NCBI GenBank assembly: GCA_910589415.1 | Contig: OU342637.1 | Coordinates: 27,434,162-27,498,161 of the forward strand | Reading direction: 5' to 3' | Length of the DNA: 64,000 nt | From: Malachius bipustulatus | Lineage: Eukaryota > Arthropoda > Insecta > Coleoptera > Melyridae | In this document: piece after piece, positions 54,953 to 64,000 of the stretch | Layout: every line of letters starts with the position of its first letter | Position numbering within the stretch: the first letter of the stretch is position 1 | Position numbers and translations under genes: made by a program | The notes under the pieces: generated by a model | The model's database searches: none | What the model was told of the DNA's origin: nothing | What the model saw: only the letters and a program-made list of their open reading frames with translations

Positions 54953-55739
54953 GTAAGATTATTATCTTATTATCGTCTATTTTTAGAAATATAATTTAGT
55001 ATAACTCCAAAATTAATAATACTGACGGATTTTGACCAGCATTACTCAGTGTTTGATCCACCTGTAACATATATGGAGTATTCCATAACGTTTATAAAAT
55101 TTGCTTCCTCATGAAGACCGCGGTTAGACCTAATAAATGTTAATAAACAAATAAACTGATTTTGAAAAAAGTTACATAAATATAAAAATTCTTTTTCCTA
55201 CGACCACTATACAAAACACTACTTTGCGCATCGTTTTTTGTGCGCAAACTAGCAGGTTTCTCACGTATCCAAAACTGTGCGACAAAGTGACATAACGCAT
55301 AGCCAAAAATCGTTTCCGTACAGTTTTAATGTAAACAATAGTGATGGGCGATAACTGAGAACTCAACTGTTACTTATTGTTAATGGAATAACAGTAATTC
55401 ATTTAAATGAATTATATTATTATTCTTGTATTGGTTTTTAGGTTCTCAGGCTTACTCTTGTAGTTATTAATAAATAGTTGACGTTTCGGGATTGATTAAT
55501 CCCTTGATCACATATTTAATTAATAAAATAGATACAATAAAAATTATTTTAGTAAAATGAAAATATAAAAGTATGACATTTACAAGTCAAAATCTAAAAA
55601 TAGCATATCGTTTGAAACAATGTTTATTTTAGATAATTGTTCTTTTACTATTATTGTTTTTTTTTTGTTTTTTTTGTTTTGTTGATCAAAAAAATTTTTT
55701 TGAATCAACTTCCAGTTAACTAAATAATAGCCAACATTG

Positions 55740-57129
55740 AAGCAGGCATTAAAAACTCCTGCTCAACAACACAAAAAAATGAAATCAGATTTAAAATAAC
55801 TAATTCTCTACACAACCACCAAAACCGAATGAACAATAAAAGCATTAAAATAAATAAACATAAACAAGACTTAGTTATCAAAGCAAAAAAAAACAAAACA
55901 CTTTCTAAAAACCAATCCACAAATAATAGTAGCAAGATCTGACAAAACTAACGAAACATTAATATTGAATAAAGAAACATATGAAGAAAAAATGAATACC
56001 TTACTCAACGATGAAAACACATACACTAAAATTAAAAACGACCCTACAAACATCATACAAAATAAAAACAATTCGTTAATAAAAACACTGAAAAATGACA
56101 ACCACATTGATGACCTCACAGCCAAAAACCTAACAATTCACAACTCACAATCTCCAAAAATATATGCACTAATCAAAACACACAAACAAGGCATGCCACC
56201 TCGCCCAATAGTATCAAACAATCAAAGTCCACTTTATAAACTATCCAAATACCTATCCAACATCATACAAAACATAACATGTAAAAATAACTATTATGTA
56301 AAAAATTCCTTCGAATTTAAAAAATTCATTGACTCCATTAACATACCACAAAATCACATATTAATTTCACTTGACGTAAAATCATTATACACTAACATAC
56401 CCCTTGACTTAGCAATACAAATAATTGAAGAAAAATGGACACTAATCGAAACTCACACCAACATACCTAAGAAACAATTCACAGACTTACTAACACTAAC
56501 TTTAACATCAGGATACTTCCAATACAAAGACCAATTTTATAAACAAATAGAAGGAGTAGCAATGGGAAGTCCCATATCAAGTGTCATCGCCCAAATAGTC
56601 ATGGAACACTTAGAAGATAAAATAATAACAAAACTAAAAAATAAAATAGGTTTCTATAAAAGATACGTAGACGACTGCATACTAACAATTTTACCAAAAA
56701 ACAAAGAATTAATAATAGACACCTTCAACTCTTTCCACCCTAAACTCCAATTCACAATAGAACTAGAAAAAGACAATCAAATCAATTTTCTAGACATGAC
56801 ATTAATAAGACAACAAAACAAAATACTAACCAAATGGTACACCAAAGAAACATCATCAGGTAGATATCTAAATTTCCAGTCAGAACACCACATAACACAA
56901 AAAAAATCCGTCATCATTGCACTAACAGACAGAGCAATAAAATTAACAAGTCCAATATACAGACCAGACATCATCAACAAAGCAAAAACAATACTTATAA
57001 ACAATAACTACCCATCACATCTAATAAACAAACTAACCAAGAAAAGAATTCACAGCTACTATAATAAACAAACTAACACCACACACAACACAAACAATAA
57101 CACACAACTAACCCAAAAAAGCTACATAT
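55740..57129 (+). pseudogene. Penelope-like reverse transcriptase, frameshifted N-terminal part
   Basis: An N-terminal frame (about 55740-55940, Lys/Asn-rich) ends in TGA; the RT frame overlaps it from about 55890, so a one- or two-base slip in an A-rich stretch has broken the protein. The RT part (to 57129) has YALIKTHKQGMPPRPIVS, SLDVKSLYTNIPLDLAI, GVAMGSPISSVIAQIVMEHLE, the catalytic YVDDCI (near 56670) and INFLDMTL. The stop comes where a MITE begins, so the C-terminal linker and endonuclease are cut off. In Penelope-like elements this RT, related to telomerase, copies the element at a nick. Confidence 0.82.
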
Positions 57130-57533
57130 AGTCCAATAAAGTCTAAAAAGTCATACGTATCGATTAAGAATACACATCCTTTTGATAGTTCAATTTATTT
57201 TGTTTCATATACGTGGTTTTTATAGCAAACCGTCCAGTTTGTCTAAACACTCCATCCCGCATAAATAAGTATACGTCAACATTGATTTTGAATGAGAATT
57301 AAATGCACAACACAGAGGATAGAATGTCATTACGTGAATAAATTTTATGTAGTTGTCAGTGGCTCTCAAACTGACGTAAGCGCTTCAATTCATTGTTTGA
57401 ATGATTCCTTCAATAATTTACGCTCGTTCACAACTTGACAATTAACTGTTTGACATTTTCTGGTGAAATTAAAAATATTAATTCGGACGGTTAGTGTCAC
57501 GTCACATCTGACTTTTTAAAGTTAATCCTACTA
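57127..57533. mobile_element. MITE inserted in the Penelope-like element
   Basis: The ~400 bases between RT and endonuclease are unlike the A/C-rich element. The borders TATAGT...AAAAAGTCA (57125-57151) and their inverted partner near 57510-57536 agree at about 21 of 27 positions, and TATA is present on both sides. It contains no coding frame. It explains why the two enzyme domains are in separate frames here. Confidence 0.6.
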
Positions 57534-57538
57534 TATCT

Positions 57539-58021
57539 ATGCCATACATACCTCAATTATCAGAAAAAATAGAAAAAATCTTCAAAGAAACAAATATCAA
57601 AATTGCCCATAAAAGCTTAAACCAAATCCAAAACTTACACAGAAAATTAAAAAGCAATATTCCTTTACAAAAAAAGACCCATATAGTATACAAAATCCCA
57701 TGTAACAACTGTGAAGGAAAATACATAGGACAAACACTACAACACCTACAACAAAGAATTAACGGTCACAAATACTCAAAAAATGCAATCACTGCACTAA
57801 ATAGACACAAATATGACACAGGACACGAATTTAAATACGACAACACAGAAATCATAGACACAGAACGCAACACGTACAAAAGAACTCTCCTTGAAATGAT
57901 CCACATACAGAATGAAAAAAATAGTATTAATGATAGAACAGAAATCAAAAACCTTTCCCAAATATATCAAACCATAATATCAAAACAACCCTCTTCCAGA
58001 CACACACAAATACAACAATAA
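57539..58021 (+). pseudogene. Penelope-like GIY-YIG endonuclease part
   Basis: 160 open codons beginning MPYIPQLSEKIEKIFKE, a linker that normally continues directly from the RT. The GIY-YIG core reads THIVYKIPCNNCEGKYIGQT, with a Cys pair (CNNC) typical of Penelope-like nucleases, followed by LQQRINGHKY and further on HEFKYDNTEIID. The open frame is intact, but its link to the RT is severed by the MITE, so it is unlikely to act with its own RT. The ATG at 57539 is incidental. Confidence 0.82.
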
Positions 58022-58447
58022 ATATTATTTATTAAAAATAAATAAAAATAATAATAAAAACAATAAAAGTTAACCTGAAGTTTACTCCCAACGATTCATA
58101 AAATAACACCACTTCCCAAACAATATCATTCACAGTTATTTTAAACAATATACACATACAAACACCAACTCAACAAAACAAAAAAAACAAAAAAAAACAA
58201 TAATAGTAAAAGAACAATTATCTAAAATAAACATTGTTTCAAACGATATGCCATTTTTAGATTTTGACTTGTAAATGTCATACTTTTATATTTTCATTTT
58301 ACTAAAATAATTTTTATTGTATCTATTTTATTAATTAAATATGTGATCAAGGGATTAATCAATCCCGAAACATCAACTATTTATTAATAACTACAAGAGT
58401 AAGCCTGAGAACCTAAAAACCAATACAAGAATAATAATATAATTCAT

Positions 58448-60563
58448 CTATACGGCAATTGGTTCAATATTTACAATTTTCTAATTCTTATTCATTTAAA
58501 GCTTCAAGGTAATAAAATAAACACAAATGGGATAACATAGAACCCGACAAGACTATAAAATATACTCATTATTCTCTTGTGGCAGTAATTATTATTAAAA
58601 TTTACGAGTTGATCGCTAATAACAGCATTGGTAGCGTTCAAATCAAATTCACGAACGTGATCGTGAAAATAACTCGCACACCTCTACTAACTTCCATCGA
58701 CGACGCACAGCGCCTGCGTTGTGTATAAGTTGCATATCAATGATATACTAACCTCTCTTAAATCATTGTTATTATCTACCACGACTCCACGCTCACGTCA
58801 CTTATTTTTAGTTTATACGGAGTCTAATAATAAATAATAATAATATTGTCGGTAGAATTCAATGATTTTACAGTATACAGTGCGCGAGAAAAGTAAGGAA
58901 TAAATTTGATAAAACAATTGCCAATGCGGTAATGTAATCAATTTATAACCTTAAATAAGGAAAATTCTGAGAAAACAGCTTGTGAGTCGAAATTGTCCAC
59001 TTCTTACTAATATGAAAATCGGAACATTGGCGATAAAAATAAAACAAATATCAAATAAAAATGACTGTTTCCATGATAATTTTATAAGATCTGTCTATTA
59101 AATTAAAGTCTATTAAATTAAATCTGTTAAATTAAATTAATTTAAATCTATTAAATATGTCTATTGAATTGAATGTCTCCAAATTAAGTTATTTTCACAG
59201 AAATTTCGTCGTTTAAGGTTACAAAATGATTACATTACCGTATTGGCAATTGAATGAAGTATAAAAAAATGGAATAAAAAATAAGGGTTGCCGTTTAAAA
59301 AAAATACCGATGACGTCACCACTTTTTCGCGCATCACCCTGTATACCCCAATATTATGTCAAAAGTTGAACAACTCAAAAACAAAATCGACCTGTTTTTT
59401 TATTTTTTCAAAAAAACAGCCCTCTCCGTTTTATCGAATTTATTCCTTACTTTTCTCGCGCACTGTATAATAGTAATAATAAAAAGTCATTGGTAGAATT
59501 GAAAATAATACCTACCTAGGTAGGTAGTCTGAAAAAATAAACTTTAGTTACCTACCTATCAATGGATTGTGATTCCTCATCTGAATCTGAAGCAGAAAAT
59601 ACACCACCTGAAGTCAGAAAACGAGCAGGTTTGTGTTCTTTGAATTTGCTATGTGTAGTTTCGAGATAAAAATACGAATCTGCTTATAAACATTTCATAA
59701 ATTGGAGAAAAGGTCATAAAAGCAGAGCATTGTCAGAAAAAATAATTTATGTGTTAAATTTGTTAAATAATTAATCTGTTAAATTGTGGTCGTAGGAAAA
59801 GTACTGTGTGAAGCACGTGCGGAAAAGAGAAAATTTCTCGCGAGTGTGAAATTTTCTCTTTTCCGCACTTGTTTCACAATATACTATTATCTTTTATTTG
59901 GTATCTACCATACTCATCTTGGTCAGAATGGGTAACAGCAATCTTACCCTATGGCAGTCATGAAAATGTATAATAACGGATGCATAGGTATACTATTATA
60001 TAAAAATATTTAAGTTTTCCCATCTCAATTAATCACCTTGTATAATAATACACTTTCTCTTATAATCCATATTATGGCTATTAAAAATAGCTCAATCAAA
60101 TTGTCGGCCCTGGAATCATGTCGTGTTTACTTTTTGGATACTTTCTCATTGTACAGACCTTCTTACAGTTGGTAATAATAGAATTAAAGGTAGGTGGTTA
60201 AGTTTACCTATTCTTTATTTTACCATACAAATCTACTTTTTTAATTTGATTATTGTTGTTGATTCATATGATCATGACTTATACCTACACATGTAGTGTT
60301 TAATTTTCCAAGGCTTCAATTATTATTCAAATTATTCACATTCATTTAATTGTGTATTTCATTGTTGAAAAAGTACATTATTACATACTTGATATAATAA
60401 ATGAACTACATTACACAACCCTGATATAAAGTATTATTTGATCGAACAATATAGATTGATATCGAGTATTAAAGGGACAAATAATTACTCAGGGTTTTCA
60501 TTAACAAAAATACCCTTTACATAAGCGAACTGATAATCTACAGGACATGTTACTCTCGGAAAC
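58448..60563. other. Intergenic, upstream of exon 14
   Basis: Holds the TIR element 58874-59469, a hairpin at 59819-59869 (GCGGAAAAGAGAAAATTT and its exact complement, 12-base loop), and a diverged copy of the GGTCAGAATGGGTA repeat (59910-59965). ACCTACCTAGGTAGGTAG lies at 59510-59530. Nothing recognised as a gene. Confidence 0.5.
58874..59469. mobile_element. TIR element (Tc1/mariner-type MITE)
   Basis: Both ends read TATACAGTGCGCGAGAAAAG towards the interior, followed by TAAGGAATAAATT. An inner pair (CAATTGCCAATGCGGTAATG at 58915 and its near complement at 59232-59252) shows a second inverted block. TATA at the borders suggests TA target sites. No transposase frame; the 60-codon frame near 59288 is unremarkable. 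Confidence 0.75.
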
Positions 60564-61532
60564 ATGTCTCAAAATACGCCTTCAAATTATCCTTTTTCTG
60601 ATAAAAGTAGTGCAGAAATTGAGAATATCTCAAAAGATCCGCTTAGAGACCTGACAATTCTAACGATTCTCCAGAAGATTTCTTTTTGTCTTGGTCTAAC
60701 CTCACCGGGTGAAAGAAAGCCACCGAAGCATATAAAACTTTACGCCATACTTGTATCGATTGTAATAACTGCTGGTTTTACCATATCTTTGTATGGACGA
60801 TATATAAATTGTTTCGCAGAATGGCCATCTACTTTAATCGTTGTTGATATAATTTATCATTCTCTTTTGTTGATAATGAACATGATGTCAATTTTTTCTT
60901 TAACGCTGTTCTATGGAAAACAAATTGAACAATTTTTTCAGATATTAAAAAAATCGTCAGTCACCACTTCAACCACGTTTTTTGAATTCTCCACTGGTGT
61001 TTCTACTTTTTGTTCATATTTAATAGCTGTAGTTTTGGTAACAATTTGCGATGTAATTCTTGGAATATTTTCACTTGAAATCAATTATTATATTTATTTT
61101 GTCTGGAGAAATGTCCACTTTTTCTATCTCACTATCCTTGTGTTTATTATAGCTTATGGGGCAGTGATCATAAAACACCGTTTTCAAGTTTTAAACGGAA
61201 CGCTCCAGGCGGCTTTGAAATCCAGAAAAATTGAAATTGAAAGTTCCCATTTACCATCCAGCGAGTTGAACAGTCTGCATAGATTTGGTTTGCATATTAA
61301 AGTATCAATTTTGAGAGATATTAACGAAAGATACAGATTACTCTATAATTTAGTAGCGACATATAATGAAATCTTTGGCTTACTATCTTTGACCAGCTTT
61401 TTAGTCTCGATAATGTCGTTGGTATATTACATTAGTTTAGCGGTGTTGTATATATGGCAAGATCCTGATTTTTCTTTGCAAAGGAAAATAATTTTCATGA
61501 TTTATTGTATCGTGTGGACATTTGTTGTATTG
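60564..61532 (+). CDS. Gustatory receptor N-terminal exon 14 (TM1-TM6)
   Basis: 323 residues, starting MSQNTPSNYPFSDKSSAEIE. LTILQKISFCLGLTSPGERKPPKHIKLYA precedes TM1; YGRYINCFAEWPSTLIVVDII precedes TM2; IAYGAVIIKHRFQVLNGTLQAALK after TM4; RDINERYRLLYNLVATYNEIFGL before TM5. TM6 ends WTFVVL at GTAAGA (61533), phase 0. Shares IFGL and KPP with exon 15. The 12 codons readable past the donor are intronic. A PLE and several MITEs separate it from exon 13. Confidence 0.87.
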
Positions 61533-62669
61533 GTAAGAAAACTTTTCTTTATTTTCTGTTATAATGTGTCCAAGTAAAAAATGAACAGCAAGGGGATCTT
61601 TGAAAGGGGAAGATACAGGATCGAACAAATGGGTAAAATGTTAGGCAACGAGGAGGACAATGCAATGGCAGAAAGAAATTTCAAAAATTATCTTAGATTT
61701 TAGAATTATTTTGATAAAACCAAATTTTCAATTTTAGTTTTTCGTATGTATTGACGCTATTATTGATGATTGGGAACCACATTTTCATTGCAGTTTTTGA
61801 CCAGCTTTATTTTGCTTGAAAGTATTCATAGACTTCAAATAAAATTATAAGACAGGATGTACAGAGTATCACTTTTTACTTAAACTTTTCAACTATTTAA
61901 ATAACTTTGAACAATATAAATATAAATGGGTGGTTTCTTCATCATCGAATTACTTTCTCGTTTTAATTTGCTTCGGTATCTGCAAATGAATGGTTATGAA
62001 AATTGTCTTACTAAAATTTGTCCTGGTAAAATTATGCGCTTCACCATTCTCAAGAGTATGGCAATTATTGGAAGAAACAAATTTTCAGGTTGCTGCTTCC
62101 AATGCTGACCTACAGATGGATGGGCCTATAGATAATAATTTAGTCAATGTAGCTTTTGGTTCTTCTAGTTTTAAGTTTACTATTTGAATATAAATATATT
62201 CATACAGAAGCGAATCCAATTATTATTACATTTATGCATTCACAAACGATAATTTCCTAAATAATTACGTAATTAATTAAATGAGTGAGATGGAGATATG
62301 TAGTTTTTTGCAATAGAATGAGATGTGGATAATTGATTACGTAATTATTTAGGAAATTATCGTTGAAAAACAATCGGATTGCTGTAATTGATATAATAAT
62401 TTATTATTATATTCAATTTGTTTCATAGAAATTATCGTTTGTGAATACGGGTATTAGGATTGTAAAAGATCATTACTCATGTTATAGTTAAATTAAATTA
62501 CGCAACTATAAATTAATAAAAGACATTTATATTAAGTAAATTGACCAATAATTAGATTGACATCAAGTGAGTGAACATAAAGTTTATTACTTAAGCTTTT
62601 ATTAACATCTTCTACTTGTACACGCTAACTAATAGTTCACCCGATATGTTATTGACGAAACAGTTAAAT
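61533..62669. other. Intron/intergenic between exons 14 and 15
   Basis: Acceptor-like TTTTCAATTTTAG (~61735) and TTCATTGCAG (~61794) are followed by short frames without GR motifs. A 28-base inverted repeat (ACGATAATTTCCTAAATAAT plus TACGTAAT) lies at 62248-62275 and 62336-62364, with a third related piece near 62430. No C-terminal exon found. Confidence 0.5.
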
Positions 62670-63635
62670 ATGACCCAAACTACGCCTTCAATTGATGCGC
62701 TGTTCGAAAAGAATCATGCAAGAACTGACAATACCTCAGAAGGTCCACGAAGAGATCTTAAAACTCTAATGATTCTCCAGAAGATGTCATTTTGTTTTGG
62801 TCTTACGTTACCAGGTGATAGAAAACCACCAAGATATTTCCAGGCTTACTGCATACTGGTATCGACAGTAATAATTGCCGGTTTCAGTATATCTTTGTAC
62901 GAACGATGTATAAAATTTTATACAGTCTGGTCAACTACTCTAGTTGTTGTTGATATAATTTATAATTCACTTTTGTTAATTGTAAACCTTATGGCAATTA
63001 TATCTTCAACGTTTTTCTTCAGAAATAAAATTGAAAATTTTACTCGATTACTGAATAAATCGTCAATAACAACTATCTTCTCCACGTTAGAATTTTCATC
63101 AGGAGTTTTTACCTTTTGTTCATATTTCTTAGCTGTATTTTTGATAATAATTTGCGATGTAGTGCTTGGGATAGTATCAGTTGATTTCAGTCATTATATT
63201 CCCTTTGCCTGGGAAAATGCTCACTTCTTTTGCCTTAGTATTCTTGTGTTTACTATCGCCTATGTAGCAGTACTGATAAAACATCGTTTTCAAATCCTAA
63301 ACCAAACTATTCAGGTAACTTTGAGAACAAGAAAAATTAATTTTTTAAGTTCTCATTTACCATCTGGTGGAATGAAAATAGTTAAAAAATTTGATTTGAA
63401 TGAAATTTCGATTTTGCGATGCGAAAACGACAGATACAGAATGCTTTATGAACTAGTGGAAATGTATAATGAGATCTTTGGATTAATATCTTTAACAGCG
63501 TTTTTGACTTGGATAATGTCAATGGTATTTGACATCAGTGTAGCTGCGTTGTATATATTTCAAGATCCTGATATTATAAGCAACCGAAAAATAACTTTCG
63601 TGATTGACTGTATAATGGGAATACTTCTTGCCTTG
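62670..63635 (+). CDS. Gustatory receptor N-terminal exon 15 (TM1-TM6)
   Basis: 322 residues from ATG 62670 (MTQTTPSIDALFEKNHARTD), chosen because it aligns with the starts of exons 13 and 14; an ATG at 62646 would add 8 codons. LMILQKMSFCFGLTLPGDRKPPRYFQAYC precedes TM1; YERCIKFYTVWSTTLVVVDII follows, with Glu where other members have Gly. IAYVAVLIKHRFQILNQTIQ after TM4; RCENDRYRMLYELVEMYNEIFGL before TM5. TM6 ends LLAL in phase 0 at GTAAGA (63636). It is the last exon in the window, and nothing resembling the receptor C terminus follows before 64000. Confidence 0.86.
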
Positions 63636-64000
63636 GTAAGATTACCTTTAACTTTAGAAAAAATAGGAAATTCAATTAAAAATAAATATCAGCTATCTGT
63701 TTTATGCCGGACCAAGTAGCATGCTCCAAAAGTTCAGATTTGTGACTATTGTGACCACTAAGTTTTCAAAATGGTTTGTGTTAGAAAAATAATAATAGTT
63801 ATGTAGGTAATAGCTTAAAGAGGTAGAAAGATGCTACATTAAAAATATATTATTGTTGTTATGATTGAAAATTACTGTACAATTATGGCCTCATTTTTCT
63901 ATAACCAATTTAATCATCATAAAATTACCATTCTTATAGAAAACTTTCGATTTTATTACCGCTAATACTAATAGACAATAATTTAATAATAATAAGTAGA
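63636..64000. other. Start of the intron after exon 15
   Basis: AT-rich, no frame with GR C-terminal motifs, no strong acceptor followed by a hydrophobic frame. If shared 3' exons exist they lie to the right of the window. Confidence 0.5.

Larger units (their letters stand above)
55407..58447 (+). mobile_element. Penelope-like element with long inverted terminal repeats
   Basis: About 285 bases at 55407-55690 (ATGAATTATATTATTATTCT, GATTGATTAATCCCTTGATC) recur inverted at 58163-58447. Between them on the + strand are an N-terminal segment, an RT and a GIY-YIG endonuclease, the defining set of Penelope-like elements. The coding strand is strongly A- and C-rich with few G. A ~400-bp insert separates RT and endonuclease. 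Inverted rather than direct terminal repeats are a known variant for this class. Confidence 0.85.

Noticed and set aside
61735..61830. Possible C-terminal exon after exon 14
   Set aside because: Acceptor-like sequences are present, but the following frames have no TM7 pattern.
10826..63700. Readable codons beyond each receptor donor (for example after exons 7, 8, 11 and 15) as true C termini
   Set aside because: They lack the EAxxT and TM7/TYxxxxxQF features of the family, differ wildly between close sisters, and follow strong GT donors at one conserved position.

Overview
The window looks like insect genomic DNA: AT-rich, single-exon-like reading frames that end in splice donors, insect-type chemoreceptors, and many nested transposable elements. 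A beetle is my best guess from the style of the repeats, but nothing here proves the order. I recognised no tRNA, rRNA, CRISPR array or bacterial feature.

The main content is an array of 15 gustatory-receptor (7tm_7 family) N-terminal exons, all on the + strand, between 9.9 and 63.7 kb. Fourteen are open and one (47.2 kb) has a single premature stop. Each is about 295-323 codons, covers roughly TM1-TM6, and ends in phase 0 at a GTAAGT, GTAAGA or GTAATG donor inside TM6. I could find no exon for the family's C-terminal segment (TM7 with a TYxxxxxQF-type motif) after any of them; exons 8 and 9 are only about 400 bases apart. This suggests one very large alternatively spliced locus in which many promoter/first-exon cassettes share 3' exons beyond position 64000, an arrangement known on a smaller scale in Drosophila Gr39a, Gr28b and Gr23a. 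Two subfamilies lie in order: exons 1-8 (SIGVPSEN type, mostly GTAAGT donors) and exons 9-15 (GLTSPGD type, mostly GTAAGA donors). Exons 2+3 and 4+5 form a duplicated two-exon block, and exons 11-13 are a second recent tandem expansion. Short conserved blocks upstream of exons 1-8 suggest that each exon has its own promoter.

The rest is layered mobile DNA. From left to right: a foldback element (1-591); a DNA transposon relic with ~310-bp inverted ends and a broken transposase (1.08-6.24 kb), invaded by a 1.88-kb Helentron/HINE-like element, a foldback and a MITE; a 1.69-kb near-perfect palindrome (7.35-9.04 kb); a Pao/BEL LTR retrotransposon with LTRs that read as identical, a 5-bp target duplication and no reverse transcriptase core (22.2-27.9 kb), nested in an older repeat; a second HINE-like copy (29.5-31.4 kb); another foldback (31.9-32.5 kb); MITEs at 34.2 and 39.8 kb; an internally deleted LINE with a 13-bp target duplication (44.4-45.5 kb); an old LINE relic (46 kb); an 857-bp palindrome and a 5'-truncated but ORF2-intact LINE, both inserted behind the pseudo-exon (48.2-53.2 kb); a Penelope-like element split by a MITE between its RT and GIY-YIG parts (55.4-58.4 kb); and a TIR element at 58.9 kb.

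Coordinates of repeat borders were read by eye and may be off by a few bases, more where marked approximate. Intron and shared-exon claims are inferences from missing exons inside this window.
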